This document shows, one piece after another, positions 8,743 through 15,977 of a DNA stretch of 64,000 nt (positions within the stretch are counted from its first letter, which is position 1; each line of letters opens with the position of its first letter). The notes beneath the pieces are model-generated. The model was not told the DNA's origin. It did not search any database and saw only the letters and a program-made list of their open reading frames with translations. The position numbers and the translations under genes were made by a program. Source of the DNA: Fodinicurvata fenggangensis DSM 21160 (GTDB lineage: Bacteria > Pseudomonadota > Alphaproteobacteria > Kiloniellales > DSM-21159); contig NZ_JMLV01000005.1 in assembly GCF_000686045.1 (NCBI RefSeq), positions 124,001 through 188,000 of the forward strand. The letters run 5' to 3'.

Positions 8743-9246
8743 TCAGCTGCGGGTGTGCAGGTGCACGTCTTCGGCACCGTTGGCTGTCAGAATCTCTCTG
8801 GCTGTTTTCTGTCGTTCATTGGTTTCGGCATAGACCCACAGCAGCACCGCGCCCTGTTCCAGGGCCCGGGCGAACTCCTCGGTGCGCGGCGTGGCCTCCA
8901 CCTGTTCCAGGAATTCCTTGGCGGCCATGCCGGCCACGCCAGCGCCGACGGCCGTGGCGATGGCCGCGCCCAGAGGACCCGTGGCAACGGCGATGAATCC
9001 GGCCGCGGTCAAGGGGCCTACATACTTCGTCTCGCCGACCAGGCTGGAGAGGCGTTCATGCCAGGGGGTCTCTTCGTCCTCGAGAGCCGAATCTATGGAC
9101 TGATGGGAATCCAGTACCGATAGATCCGCATGTTCGAATCCGGCCTCCTGCAGTGTTTCAACAGCCCGGGCAAAATTCTTGCGCTTGGCGAAACGCCCGA
9201 CGATCTCGGTAACGGGTTTCTTTTCGGGGCTTTCCGTATCGTTCAC
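8743..9246 (-). CDS. Hypothetical protein, general-stress-protein/DUF1269-like, glycine-rich hydrophobic centre
   Basis: The 167-residue protein starts at a GTG (9246) preceded by AAGGACCTCC. The N-terminal third is charged and contains VGRFAKRKNFARAVETLQEA followed by GFEHADLSVLDSH, resembling the small alpha/beta domain of bacterial stress proteins of the 17M type. A hydrophobic Gly/Ala-rich middle (GPLTAAGFIAVATGPLGAAI, then ATAVGAGVAGMAAKEFL) could insert into a membrane or act as a glycine-zipper. The C-terminus repeats a similar alpha/beta pattern (GAVLLWVYAETNERQ). It sits 31 bases upstream of the epimerase gene on the same strand. No enzymatic function can be read. Confidence 0.65.
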   Translation of the reverse strand: MNDTESPEKKPVTEIVGRFAKRKNFARAVETLQEAGFEHADLSVLDSHQSIDSALEDEETPWHERLSSLVGETKYVGPLTAAGFIAVATGPLGAAIATAVGAGVAGMAAKEFLEQVEATPRTEEFARALEQGAVLLWVYAETNERQKTAREILTANGAEDVHLHTRS

Positions 9247-9414
9247 GCGGAGGTCCTTCCGTACTTCTGGTTTCCGTCGTCCGGTGCAGTCTTGCCGCGC
9301 TGCGCGCGGCTGTGCAAGGGGCTTTCTCGAGCGAAAGCAGGCGGGTTTGCGGTTGAGCGGCTTCGTGGCGCTGTTCTATCTTGCCCTCTTTTGCGACAGC
9401 AGGGTGGGAAGGTC

Positions 9415-10449
9415 ATGAGCAGTCTGCAGGAATTCATCAAGGCAATGCCCAAGGTCGAGCTGCATCTTCATATCGAAGGCAGCCTGGAGCCACAGATGAT
9501 GTTCGACCTGGCGCAGCGCAACGGCGTTGAGCTTTCCTATGGCAGTGTCGAGGAAATCGAAGCGGCGTTCCGGCGCGGGGCGCGCTTCGAGAATCTGCAG
9601 GATTTCCTGGATCTTTACTACGCCGGCATGTCGGTCCTGAAGACCGAAGCGGATTTCCATGACCTGACGCTGGCTTATCTGGAACGGGCTGCGGAGCAGA
9701 ACGTGGCCCATGCCGAGATCTTCTTCGACCCGCAGGCCCATACCGACCGGGATGTGCCGTTCGAGACCGTGATCAAGGGAATCACGCGAGCCATGGACGC
9801 GGCCGAAGAACGCTGGGGCATCACCTCGCAGCTGATCATGTGTTTCCTGCGTCACCTGGACGAGGAGGCCGCCTTTGCCACGCTGCGCGAAAGCCTGCCC
9901 TACAAGGACCGGATCCTGGGAATCGGGCTCGACAGCGGCGAGCAAGGCAATCCCCCCTCGAAGTTCCAGCGGGTGTTTGCCGAGGCCCGGAAGCAGGGTT
10001 TCCGCGTGGCTGTGGCCCATGCCGGCGAGGAAGGCCCGCCGGAGTATGTGCGCGAGGCGTTGGACCTGTTGCAGGTGGACCGGCTCGATCATGGCAACCG
10101 TGCCCTGGAGGACGACGCGCTGGTCGAACGCCTGGCCGCCAGCGGGATGGCGCTGACTGTCTGTCCTTTGAGCAACTACAAGCTCTGCGTTGTGGATGAC
10201 CTGAGGCAGCATCCCCTGAAGATCATGCTGGACCAGGGCCTGAAGGCGACCATGAACTCGGACGACCCCTCGTACTTCGATGGCTATGTCAGCGAGAATT
10301 ACCTGGCCGTGAGCGAGGCGCTGGATCTTGGCCGCGAGGATATCCTGACCCTGGCGCGCAACGGGATCGAGGCCAGCTTTGTCTCGCCCGAGCGCAAGAA
10401 AAGCCTGCAGCGACAGCTGGAAGACTACGCCGCGGCTGCAGTCGCATAG
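9415..10449 (+). CDS. add: Adenosine deaminase-family protein, probably adenine deaminase
   Basis: The ATG at 9415 follows GGGAAGG and gives 344 residues; the frame is open back to 9130, but the fold begins right after 9415. Zinc and substrate motifs are in order: KVELHLHIEGSL (His-x-His), VAVAHAGEEGPPEYV, the His of VDRLDHGNRAL, TVCPLSNYKL and MNSDDPSYFDGY. The last motif, with Ser-Asp-Asp-Pro and a following Tyr-Phe, resembles the Pseudomonas branch shown to deaminate adenine rather than adenosine. Either way the role is purine salvage in the cytoplasm, releasing ammonia. The gene ends in TAG, which shows that TAG works as a stop in this genome. Confidence 0.88.
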   Translation: MSSLQEFIKAMPKVELHLHIEGSLEPQMMFDLAQRNGVELSYGSVEEIEAAFRRGARFENLQDFLDLYYAGMSVLKTEADFHDLTLAYLERAAEQNVAHAEIFFDPQAHTDRDVPFETVIKGITRAMDAAEERWGITSQLIMCFLRHLDEEAAFATLRESLPYKDRILGIGLDSGEQGNPPSKFQRVFAEARKQGFRVAVAHAGEEGPPEYVREALDLLQVDRLDHGNRALEDDALVERLAASGMALTVCPLSNYKLCVVDDLRQHPLKIMLDQGLKATMNSDDPSYFDGYVSENYLAVSEALDLGREDILTLARNGIEASFVSPERKKSLQRQLEDYAAAAVA

Positions 10450-10460
10450 AGGGCTGGGGC

Positions 10461-11357
10461 TCAGCGCGGCGCGTTGGTGGTCCTGCGGGCTATATCGACA
10501 AAGCCCTGTATATAACGGGTCTCCAGGTCCTCGTCCCGCAATCCGATATGAATGCTCTTGTCGATGCCCTCTGGGCCAAGACGCAGGGTGTGCAGACCCT
10601 CTCCCCAGGGCATCTCGCGGATCAGCCAGTCCGGTATCGCGCTGACACCACGTCCTGTCGCCACCATCTGCAGCATCAGTTCCGTGGTTTCCACGGTTCG
10701 ATGGCGTCTTGGCAGGCAGCCGGCTGGCACCAGGAAACGCGTGAAGATATCCAGCCGCTCGGGGGTGACGGGATAGGTGATCAATGTCTCGCCATTCAGA
10801 TCCGATGGCGCCGCCACGTCCTTGTCGGACAGCGGATGCCCGGGCGCGACGGCCAGGACCATTTCGTAGTCGAAGACGGGCAGGTAGGTCAGGCCCGGCC
10901 GTTCGATGGGATCCGGCGTGATCAGCAGGTCGATTTCGTGTCCCAGCAATGCCCCGAGCCCGCCGAATCGGAAGGCACTGGTGACATCCAGGTCCACGGC
11001 AGGCCAGTCCTTCAGATAGGGATTGACCACGCGCATGAGCCACTGATGGCAGGGGTGGCATTCCATGCCGATGCGAAGGACGCCGCCCCGACCCGATGAA
11101 AAGTCCTCAAGCGCTATTTCGGCATGCTCGATCTGGGGCAGGATGCGCTCGGCCAAGGCCAGCAGGTAACTGCCCGCGCGGGTCAGCCGGATGCTGCGCC
11201 CCTCCCTCTGCCAGACGGTCACACCAAAACGCTGCTCGAAGCGGCGCATGGCGTGACTTACGGCGGACTGGCTGAGGCACAAGCGTTCGGCCGCGGTCGT
11301 GAGGCGGCCGCTGCGGTGGACTTCGCGGATAATGGCCAGGTGCTGCAGGTCAATCAT
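10461..11357 (-). CDS. metR: LysR-family regulator MetR
   Basis: MetR activates metE and other methionine genes with homocysteine as co-effector. The ATG at 11357 gives 298 residues starting MIDLQHLAIIREVHRSG, as in MetR proteins; an ATG four codons upstream (11369) is possible. The helix-turn-helix region reads LTTAAERLCLSQSAVSHAMR. The effector domain contains LRIGMECHPCHQWLMRVV, a MetR-characteristic segment. The gene is divergent from metE with about 100 bases between, the classic metR-metE layout. A perfect inverted repeat (11354-11387) covers the metR start region and is a likely autoregulatory and activation site. Confidence 0.93.
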   Translation of the reverse strand: MIDLQHLAIIREVHRSGRLTTAAERLCLSQSAVSHAMRRFEQRFGVTVWQREGRSIRLTRAGSYLLALAERILPQIEHAEIALEDFSSGRGGVLRIGMECHPCHQWLMRVVNPYLKDWPAVDLDVTSAFRFGGLGALLGHEIDLLITPDPIERPGLTYLPVFDYEMVLAVAPGHPLSDKDVAAPSDLNGETLITYPVTPERLDIFTRFLVPAGCLPRRHRTVETTELMLQMVATGRGVSAIPDWLIREMPWGEGLHTLRLGPEGIDKSIHIGLRDEDLETRYIQGFVDIARRTTNAPR

Positions 11358-11387
11358 GAAACATGACATACGTTCACTGTTTCATGA
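11354..11387. promoter_or_regulatory. Inverted repeat in the metR-metE intergenic region, candidate MetR site
   Basis: TCATGAAACA at 11354-11363 and TGTTTCATGA at 11378-11387 are perfect reverse complements with a 14-base spacer. They overlap the metR start codon and lie about 72 bases upstream of metE. MetR sites in enterobacteria contain TGAA/TTCA half-sites, and both arms contain this core. A weaker repeat (CAATACAT at 11391-11398, ATGCATTG at 11407-11414) follows closer to metE. The metE ribosome site AAAGGAG lies just ahead of its ATG. No cobalamin or SAM riboswitch features were recognised in this 100-base space. Confidence 0.55.
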
Positions 11388-11458
11388 GAACAATACATTT
11401 TTTGTCATGCATTGTCGGGGCTATCTTCCTTTCAAGATCAAAATGAAAGGAGCCAGAG

Positions 11459-13753
11459 ATGGTTTACACAGCAAATCTTGGTTTTCCGCGTATTGGCAGC
11501 GGTCGTGAATTGAAGAAAGCGACCGAGAGCTATTGGAGTGGAGACCTGACGGAAGCGCAGTTGATCGAGGAGGCCAAGGGCCTGCGTGCGCACAACTGGC
11601 AACTCCAGAAGCAGAGCGGGCTGGATATCATTCCCTCCAACGATTTCTCGCTTTATGACCAGGTCCTGGACACCAGTGTCATGGTCGGCGCGATCCCCGA
11701 TATCTATGGCTGGAATGGGGGCCCTGTCTCCCTGGAGACCTATTTTGCCATGGCGCGCGGTACCCGTGGACGTGCCGGAGGCGACCTGCCAGCCCTGGAA
11801 ATGACCAAGTGGTTCGACACCAACTATCACTACCTGGTGCCCGAATTCACGCAAGATCAGTCCTTTGCGCTGGCGTCCACCAAGCCAGTGGATGAATTCC
11901 TCGAGGCACAGGCCCTGGGCATCCGGACACGCCCGGTCCTGTTGGGACCGGTCAGTTATCTGCTGCTTGGAAAGACTGTGGGTGCGGAGTTCGATCCGTT
12001 GGCACTGCTGCCGAGTCTGCTGCCGGTCTATGCCGAGGTCCTGCAGCGCCTGGCCAGTGCCGGGGCACAGTGGGTCCAGCTCGATGAACCCTGCCTGGCC
12101 CTGGATCTTGGCCCTGAGGCGCAGGATGCCCTGAAGCAGGCCTATGGAGCCCTTGCCGAGGCTTCAGGCGGCCTGGATATCATGCTGACCAGCTATTTCG
12201 GCGGTCTGGGCGAAAGCCTGGAAACGGTTCTAGACCTGCCCGTTTCGGGCCTGCATTTGGATCTGGTGCGTGCAGCGGAGCAGCTGGACGAGGTGCTTGC
12301 GGCCGCACCCAGCGAGCTAACGCTGTCATTGGGTGTGGTCGATGGGCGCAATGTCTGGCGAAGTGACCTCGAGACCATCCTGGATCGCATCGCACCAGCG
12401 GTGAAGGCGCGTGACACGGACAGGCTGGTGATTGCACCCTCCTGCTCCCTGCTGCACGTTCCCATCGATCTGGACATGGAAGAGGAGTTGGATCCGGATC
12501 TCAGGTCCTGGCTAGCATTTGCCGTGCAGAAGGTGGAAGAGGTTACCATTCTCGGCCGTGCCCTGAACGAAGGCCGCGATGCGGTCGCTGACTCTCTGGA
12601 GGCTTCGGCGCAAGCGGTGAAGGCACGCCGCAGCTCATCGAAGATCCATGATGCAGCGGTGGAAACCCGGCTTCAAAGCGTGACACGCGATATGGCGCGG
12701 CGCAGCAGCGAGCACTCGATACGTCGTGAACGCCAGCAGCGGAGTCTGAACCTGCCGGCCTTCCCGACAACCACCATCGGCTCCTTTCCCCAGACCTCGG
12801 ATATCCGGAAGGCCCGTGCCGCCCATGCCAAGGGACACCTGAGCCACGACGATTACCAGGCCTTCCTGCGCCGGGAAATGGAAGCGGCCGTGCGCCGTCA
12901 GGAGGAGATCGGCCTGGACATGCTGGTGCACGGCGAGTTCGAGCGCAACGACATGGTGCAATACTTCGGCGAGCAGCTTTCGGGCTTTGCCTTCACCCGT
13001 CACGGCTGGGTGCAGAGCTTCGGCACACGCTATGTGCGGCCGCCGGTCCTTTACGGCGATGTTTCCCGTCCTCAGCCGATGACCGTCGAGATGACAGCCT
13101 ATGCCCAATCTCTGACCGACCGGCCTGTAAAGGGAATGCTGACGGGTCCGGTGACCTTGCTGCAGTGGTCCTTTGTGCGCGATGACCAGTCACGTGCAGA
13201 GACCTGTCGCCAGATTGCCCTGGCCCTGCGGGACGAAGTTGCCGACCTGGAACAGGCTGGCATCCGAGCGATCCAGATCGACGAACCGGCCGTCCGCGAA
13301 GGTCTCCCGCTCCGTCGTGCCGCTTGGCGCGCGTATCTGGACTGGGCCGTGGAATGCTTCCGGCTTGCCGCCTCGGGCGTGTCGGATGAGACGCAGATCC
13401 ACACCCATATGTGCTACTCGGAGTTCAACGACATCATGGATGCCATTGCGGCCATGGATGCCGACGTGATCTCCATCGAGACGGCACGCTCGAAGATGGA
13501 GCTGCTGGAAGCCTTCACGAGCTTTCGCTATCCCAATGAAATCGGGCCCGGTGTCTATGACATACACGCGCCGCGCTGTCCCGAGGTTCAGGAGATGACG
13601 GACCTGCTCAGGAAGGCTTCAGAGCGGCTCGATGCACGCCAGATCTGGGTCAATCCGGATTGCGGCCTGAAGACCCGCAGTTGGGACGAGGTGCGACCGG
13701 CCTTGGCCAACATGGTCGAAGCGGCGCGCGAAGTCCGTACCCACGCGGCTTGA
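11459..13753 (+). CDS. metE: 5-methyltetrahydropteroyltriglutamate-homocysteine methyltransferase (B12-independent methionine synthase)
   Basis: The 764-residue protein is of standard MetE length and has both halves of the family. It starts MVYTANLGFPRIGSGRELKK, contains the second-barrel entry FPTTTIGSFPQTSDIRKARA and LVHGEFERNDMVQYFGEQL, and ends with zinc-binding segments IHTHMCYSEFNDIMDAI, ISIETARSKMELL and WVNPDCGLKTRSWDEV, which supply the His/Cys/Glu/Cys ligands. It transfers methyl from the folate donor to homocysteine in the cytoplasm. The ATG at 11459 follows AAAGGAGCCAGAG. The gene is divergent from metR and ends in a strong hairpin. Confidence 0.97.
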   Translation: MVYTANLGFPRIGSGRELKKATESYWSGDLTEAQLIEEAKGLRAHNWQLQKQSGLDIIPSNDFSLYDQVLDTSVMVGAIPDIYGWNGGPVSLETYFAMARGTRGRAGGDLPALEMTKWFDTNYHYLVPEFTQDQSFALASTKPVDEFLEAQALGIRTRPVLLGPVSYLLLGKTVGAEFDPLALLPSLLPVYAEVLQRLASAGAQWVQLDEPCLALDLGPEAQDALKQAYGALAEASGGLDIMLTSYFGGLGESLETVLDLPVSGLHLDLVRAAEQLDEVLAAAPSELTLSLGVVDGRNVWRSDLETILDRIAPAVKARDTDRLVIAPSCSLLHVPIDLDMEEELDPDLRSWLAFAVQKVEEVTILGRALNEGRDAVADSLEASAQAVKARRSSSKIHDAAVETRLQSVTRDMARRSSEHSIRRERQQRSLNLPAFPTTTIGSFPQTSDIRKARAAHAKGHLSHDDYQAFLRREMEAAVRRQEEIGLDMLVHGEFERNDMVQYFGEQLSGFAFTRHGWVQSFGTRYVRPPVLYGDVSRPQPMTVEMTAYAQSLTDRPVKGMLTGPVTLLQWSFVRDDQSRAETCRQIALALRDEVADLEQAGIRAIQIDEPAVREGLPLRRAAWRAYLDWAVECFRLAASGVSDETQIHTHMCYSEFNDIMDAIAAMDADVISIETARSKMELLEAFTSFRYPNEIGPGVYDIHAPRCPEVQEMTDLLRKASERLDARQIWVNPDCGLKTRSWDEVRPALANMVEAAREVRTHAA

Positions 13754-13759
13754 TCGTTT

Positions 13760-13792
13760 GCTGCCCCTCGCCAAAGAACCGCGAGGGGCAGC
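13760..13792 (+). terminator. Hairpin downstream of metE
   Basis: GCTGCCCCTCGC (13760-13771) and GCGAGGGGCAGC (13781-13792) form a perfect 12-bp, GC-rich stem with a 9-base loop, beginning seven bases after the metE stop. There is only a short T pair after it, so it may act as a terminator with help or as an mRNA 3'-end stabiliser. Confidence 0.7.
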
Positions 13793-13914
13793 TTGCCGCG
13801 CCTGCGATTCTCTGTCGCAGAACGTGAGAGTGCCTCGCAAGAAAGAAGTATATTATATACATAATTAATCGAGTTGTACCTCGGCGGGTCATACCGAGGA
13901 GAAGGAGAAGACCG

Positions 13915-14274
13915 ATGTGGATGATCTATCCGGTTACCTGGCCAGAAGATTCGCGTTGGCAGGGGCGTACGATCTGGGACCATGTCGTCGTGCGGGCACC
14001 GACAGCCTCCATGGCGCGTGTACAGGCCGCCAAGCTGGATCGACCCAGGGCTCCTCACGGCCTGGGGAACGAAACCCATTGCTTCCGCAGCGGCCTGGAG
14101 GACGAGCGCCTCTATTGGGTTCGGCATCTGACGGATGATGAGGCCAGTGACTACACGAACGACGAAACGACATCACTGGAAAGTGGTGTGCTTGCTGCGA
14201 AATCCTCGGGAGCAGAGCCGCAAGCAGGAACAGGCCAGGAGATTCATGATGGCAACACTGCTGCTGGCCGATAA
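13915..14274 (+). CDS. Hypothetical protein, 119 residues
   Basis: I do not recognise this protein. The ATG at 13915 has a strong purine-rich ribosome site (GAGGAGAAGGAG), which supports expression. The N-terminal 75 residues (MWMIYPVTWPEDSRWQGRTI, WDHVVVRAPTASMARVQAA, GLEDERLYWVRHL) look like a small folded domain rich in Trp and Tyr; the rest is polar and probably disordered. Upstream is an AT-rich region with a GTATAT/ATATAC palindrome (13848-13860) and a small hairpin (CCTCGG 13879-13884, CCGAGG 13894-13899) just before the ribosome site. It overlaps the start of the following receiver-like gene by 29 bases, so the two are probably co-expressed with the chemoreceptor. Confidence 0.6.
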   Translation: MWMIYPVTWPEDSRWQGRTIWDHVVVRAPTASMARVQAAKLDRPRAPHGLGNETHCFRSGLEDERLYWVRHLTDDEASDYTNDETTSLESGVLAAKSSGAEPQAGTGQEIHDGNTAAGR

Positions 14275-14662
14275 CGAGAAGACCTTCCGGCAAGAGCTGG
14301 CCGTAGCCCTGGAGGGTGCGGGCTACGTAGTGCTTCAGGCCGGAAGTGGAGAGGAGGCTCTGGCAGTTTACCACAGCAACAGTGTCCAGACCGTGATCAC
14401 GTCCATCCTGATGCCGGACCGTGATGGCATTGAAGTGATTCGCGAAATCCTGGGCCTGGAGTGGTCAACACGCGTAATCGCCATGTCCAGCGGCTGTGCG
14501 CTCTGTGGCCTAGATATCGGAAAACTGGCCCTGCGCAGCGGCGCGGAACGCGTGCTGGAAAAGCCCTTCACGGCTGAGGCCTTGTTGCAGGAACTGACAG
14601 AGATACTGGTTTCCGGAAGCACCTTCCGGGTGCCCAGGGAGGAGGTCGGAGATGCCGCCTGA
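14246..14662 (+). CDS. Receiver-domain protein lacking the phospho-acceptor aspartate (pseudo-receiver)
   Basis: The protein is a single receiver domain of 138 residues with no output domain. It begins [20 protein letters not shown]; the start is at 14246 or 14249, after CCAGGAG. The motif that normally reads D-I-x-MP is [11 protein letters not shown], so Ser53 (codon TCC at 14402) replaces the aspartate that is phosphorylated. The conserved Ser in IAMSSG and the Lys in LEKPF are kept. It therefore probably works without phosphorylation, as a protein-interaction domain. It overlaps the next gene, a soluble chemoreceptor, by 11 bases, which suggests they act together. Confidence 0.85.
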   Translation: MMATLLLADNEKTFRQELAVALEGAGYVVLQAGSGEEALAVYHSNSVQTVITSILMPDRDGIEVIREILGLEWSTRVIAMSSGCALCGLDIGKLALRSGAERVLEKPFTAEALLQELTEILVSGSTFRVPREEVGDAA

Positions 14663-15740
14663 GCTGCAGCAGGATGCTGCGTATGATGCCGACCACAGTA
14701 CCTCTCGTGAAGCCCTGTTGGCGCGCATTGCCGAATTGGAGCGGCAAAGGGATATTGATCGCGCCGTCTTTACCAGCCTGTCCCGTTTCGGCGAATCTCT
14801 GAGTGCCTTGCGGCAATCCTTTGCCGGTCTTTCGGAACTTCTGATCCAGAACAGCCGTGCCAATCGCGACAGCTATCGGGAATCCGGGGAAAGCTATGCC
14901 GGGCTGGAACGCATGGTTCAGTCCATTTCCCAGGTCACCGGCGAGATCCAGGTGGCTTCGGAACAGATCACCGCCCTGAACGGGCATGCAGGAGAAGTCG
15001 GCTCGATCCTTTCCCTGATCGAGGAGGTTTCCCGCCAAACGAAACTACTGGCCTTCAATGCGAGTATCGAAGCCGCGCGCGCAGGAGAGTCGGGTCGCGG
15101 CTTTGCCGTCGTGGCGAAGGAGGTGCGCAGCCTGGCCGGGCGTTCCGGCGAGGCAACCCTGGACATCGAACGCCTGGTTCGCGCAATCCAGGAACAGGCC
15201 GGCCGGGCCGACAGCAGGATGCGCAGCAATGCAGACTCCACGGAAGGGCTGGAGGGGTCTGCCGATCATCTGCTGGAGCGGACTCAGCGGCTGTTGTCGA
15301 TTTCTCGGGAAAGTGGTGCGGCGCTGTCCACGGCCGCACTCCTGAGCGAGATCGAACTGGCAAACCTGGAAGAATTGGAACTGAAGCTGGAGGTCTACCG
15401 CGTCTTCATGGGACAGTCCCAGGCGACGGCGGAGGACTTTCCCAGCGACAGCGAGTGTCGGCTGGGTCAATGGTACTTCGAGGGGCATGGGCAGGCACTT
15501 TTCGGAAATCTGAGAGATTTCGGCGATCTGGAAGCCCCGCATCGCCTTGTCCATGAGCAGGCGCGTGCCGCCGTGCGACACTATCAGGCCGGCGATCTTG
15601 AAGCGGCTCTGTCCGCCCTGAAATCCATGGAGCACAGTAACCTGGAAGTCATGCAGCGCCTTCGCCGGATGATCCAGGAGCACCAGGCGAACCAGGTTGC
15701 CCATGCAGCAGAGGAGCATGCTGACTCCAGGAGGGCCTGA
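14652..15740 (+). CDS. Soluble methyl-accepting chemotaxis-type protein with C-terminal CZB zinc-binding domain
   Basis: The protein has 362 residues and no transmembrane segment, so it is a cytoplasmic receptor. Residues about 20-45 are coiled coil. The signalling tip is at about 130-170 ([20 protein letters not shown], then [19 protein letters not shown]). The C-terminal 130 residues match the CZB domain: Cys269 in [11 protein letters not shown] and His297 and His301 in APHRLVHEQ. The first zinc-ligand His of the family is replaced by Glu241 in [15 protein letters not shown] domains sense zinc or, through the zinc-bound cysteine, oxidants such as hypochlorous acid. The gene overlaps the preceding pseudo-receiver gene and is probably coupled to it. 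Confidence 0.88.
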   Translation: MPPELQQDAAYDADHSTSREALLARIAELERQRDIDRAVFTSLSRFGESLSALRQSFAGLSELLIQNSRANRDSYRESGESYAGLERMVQSISQVTGEIQVASEQITALNGHAGEVGSILSLIEEVSRQTKLLAFNASIEAARAGESGRGFAVVAKEVRSLAGRSGEATLDIERLVRAIQEQAGRADSRMRSNADSTEGLEGSADHLLERTQRLLSISRESGAALSTAALLSEIELANLEELELKLEVYRVFMGQSQATAEDFPSDSECRLGQWYFEGHGQALFGNLRDFGDLEAPHRLVHEQARAAVRHYQAGDLEAALSALKSMEHSNLEVMQRLRRMIQEHQANQVAHAAEEHADSRRA

Positions 15741-15977
15741 CAGGTCGCCATGCACCCCCTTGGCCGATGCCCTGGCCATACTCCCTTTCATGGTTTTGCC
15801 GGCACAGTGCTGCTTAGCGCGAAAGTTGTGGCATACGTTCAATGAATAAGCTAATCAGGACTGGATGACACAGGCAGGATGCGTGTGATGCCGCAGGCCA
15901 TGCAGGGCCGGTTTTCTTCAGCTCGCAGCATGGCCACCTGCTGAACAGGGACCTTTTTTGGCCGGAGTGAGGCGAAC

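Noticed and set aside
10447-10449. Genome-wide recoding of TAG as an explanation for the HelD-like gene
   Set aside because: The adenine/adenosine deaminase gene ends at a TAG right where the family ends, so TAG still serves as a stop here.
9376-11061. Long minus-strand frame (561 codons) opposite the deaminase and metR genes
   Set aside because: Its translation is low-complexity and resembles no family; it is antisense to the deaminase gene and is a product of GC-rich codon bias.
11370-11458. Riboswitch ahead of metE
   Set aside because: The space is under 100 bases and shows regulator-type dyads, not a cobalamin or SAM aptamer; metR is divergent next to it.
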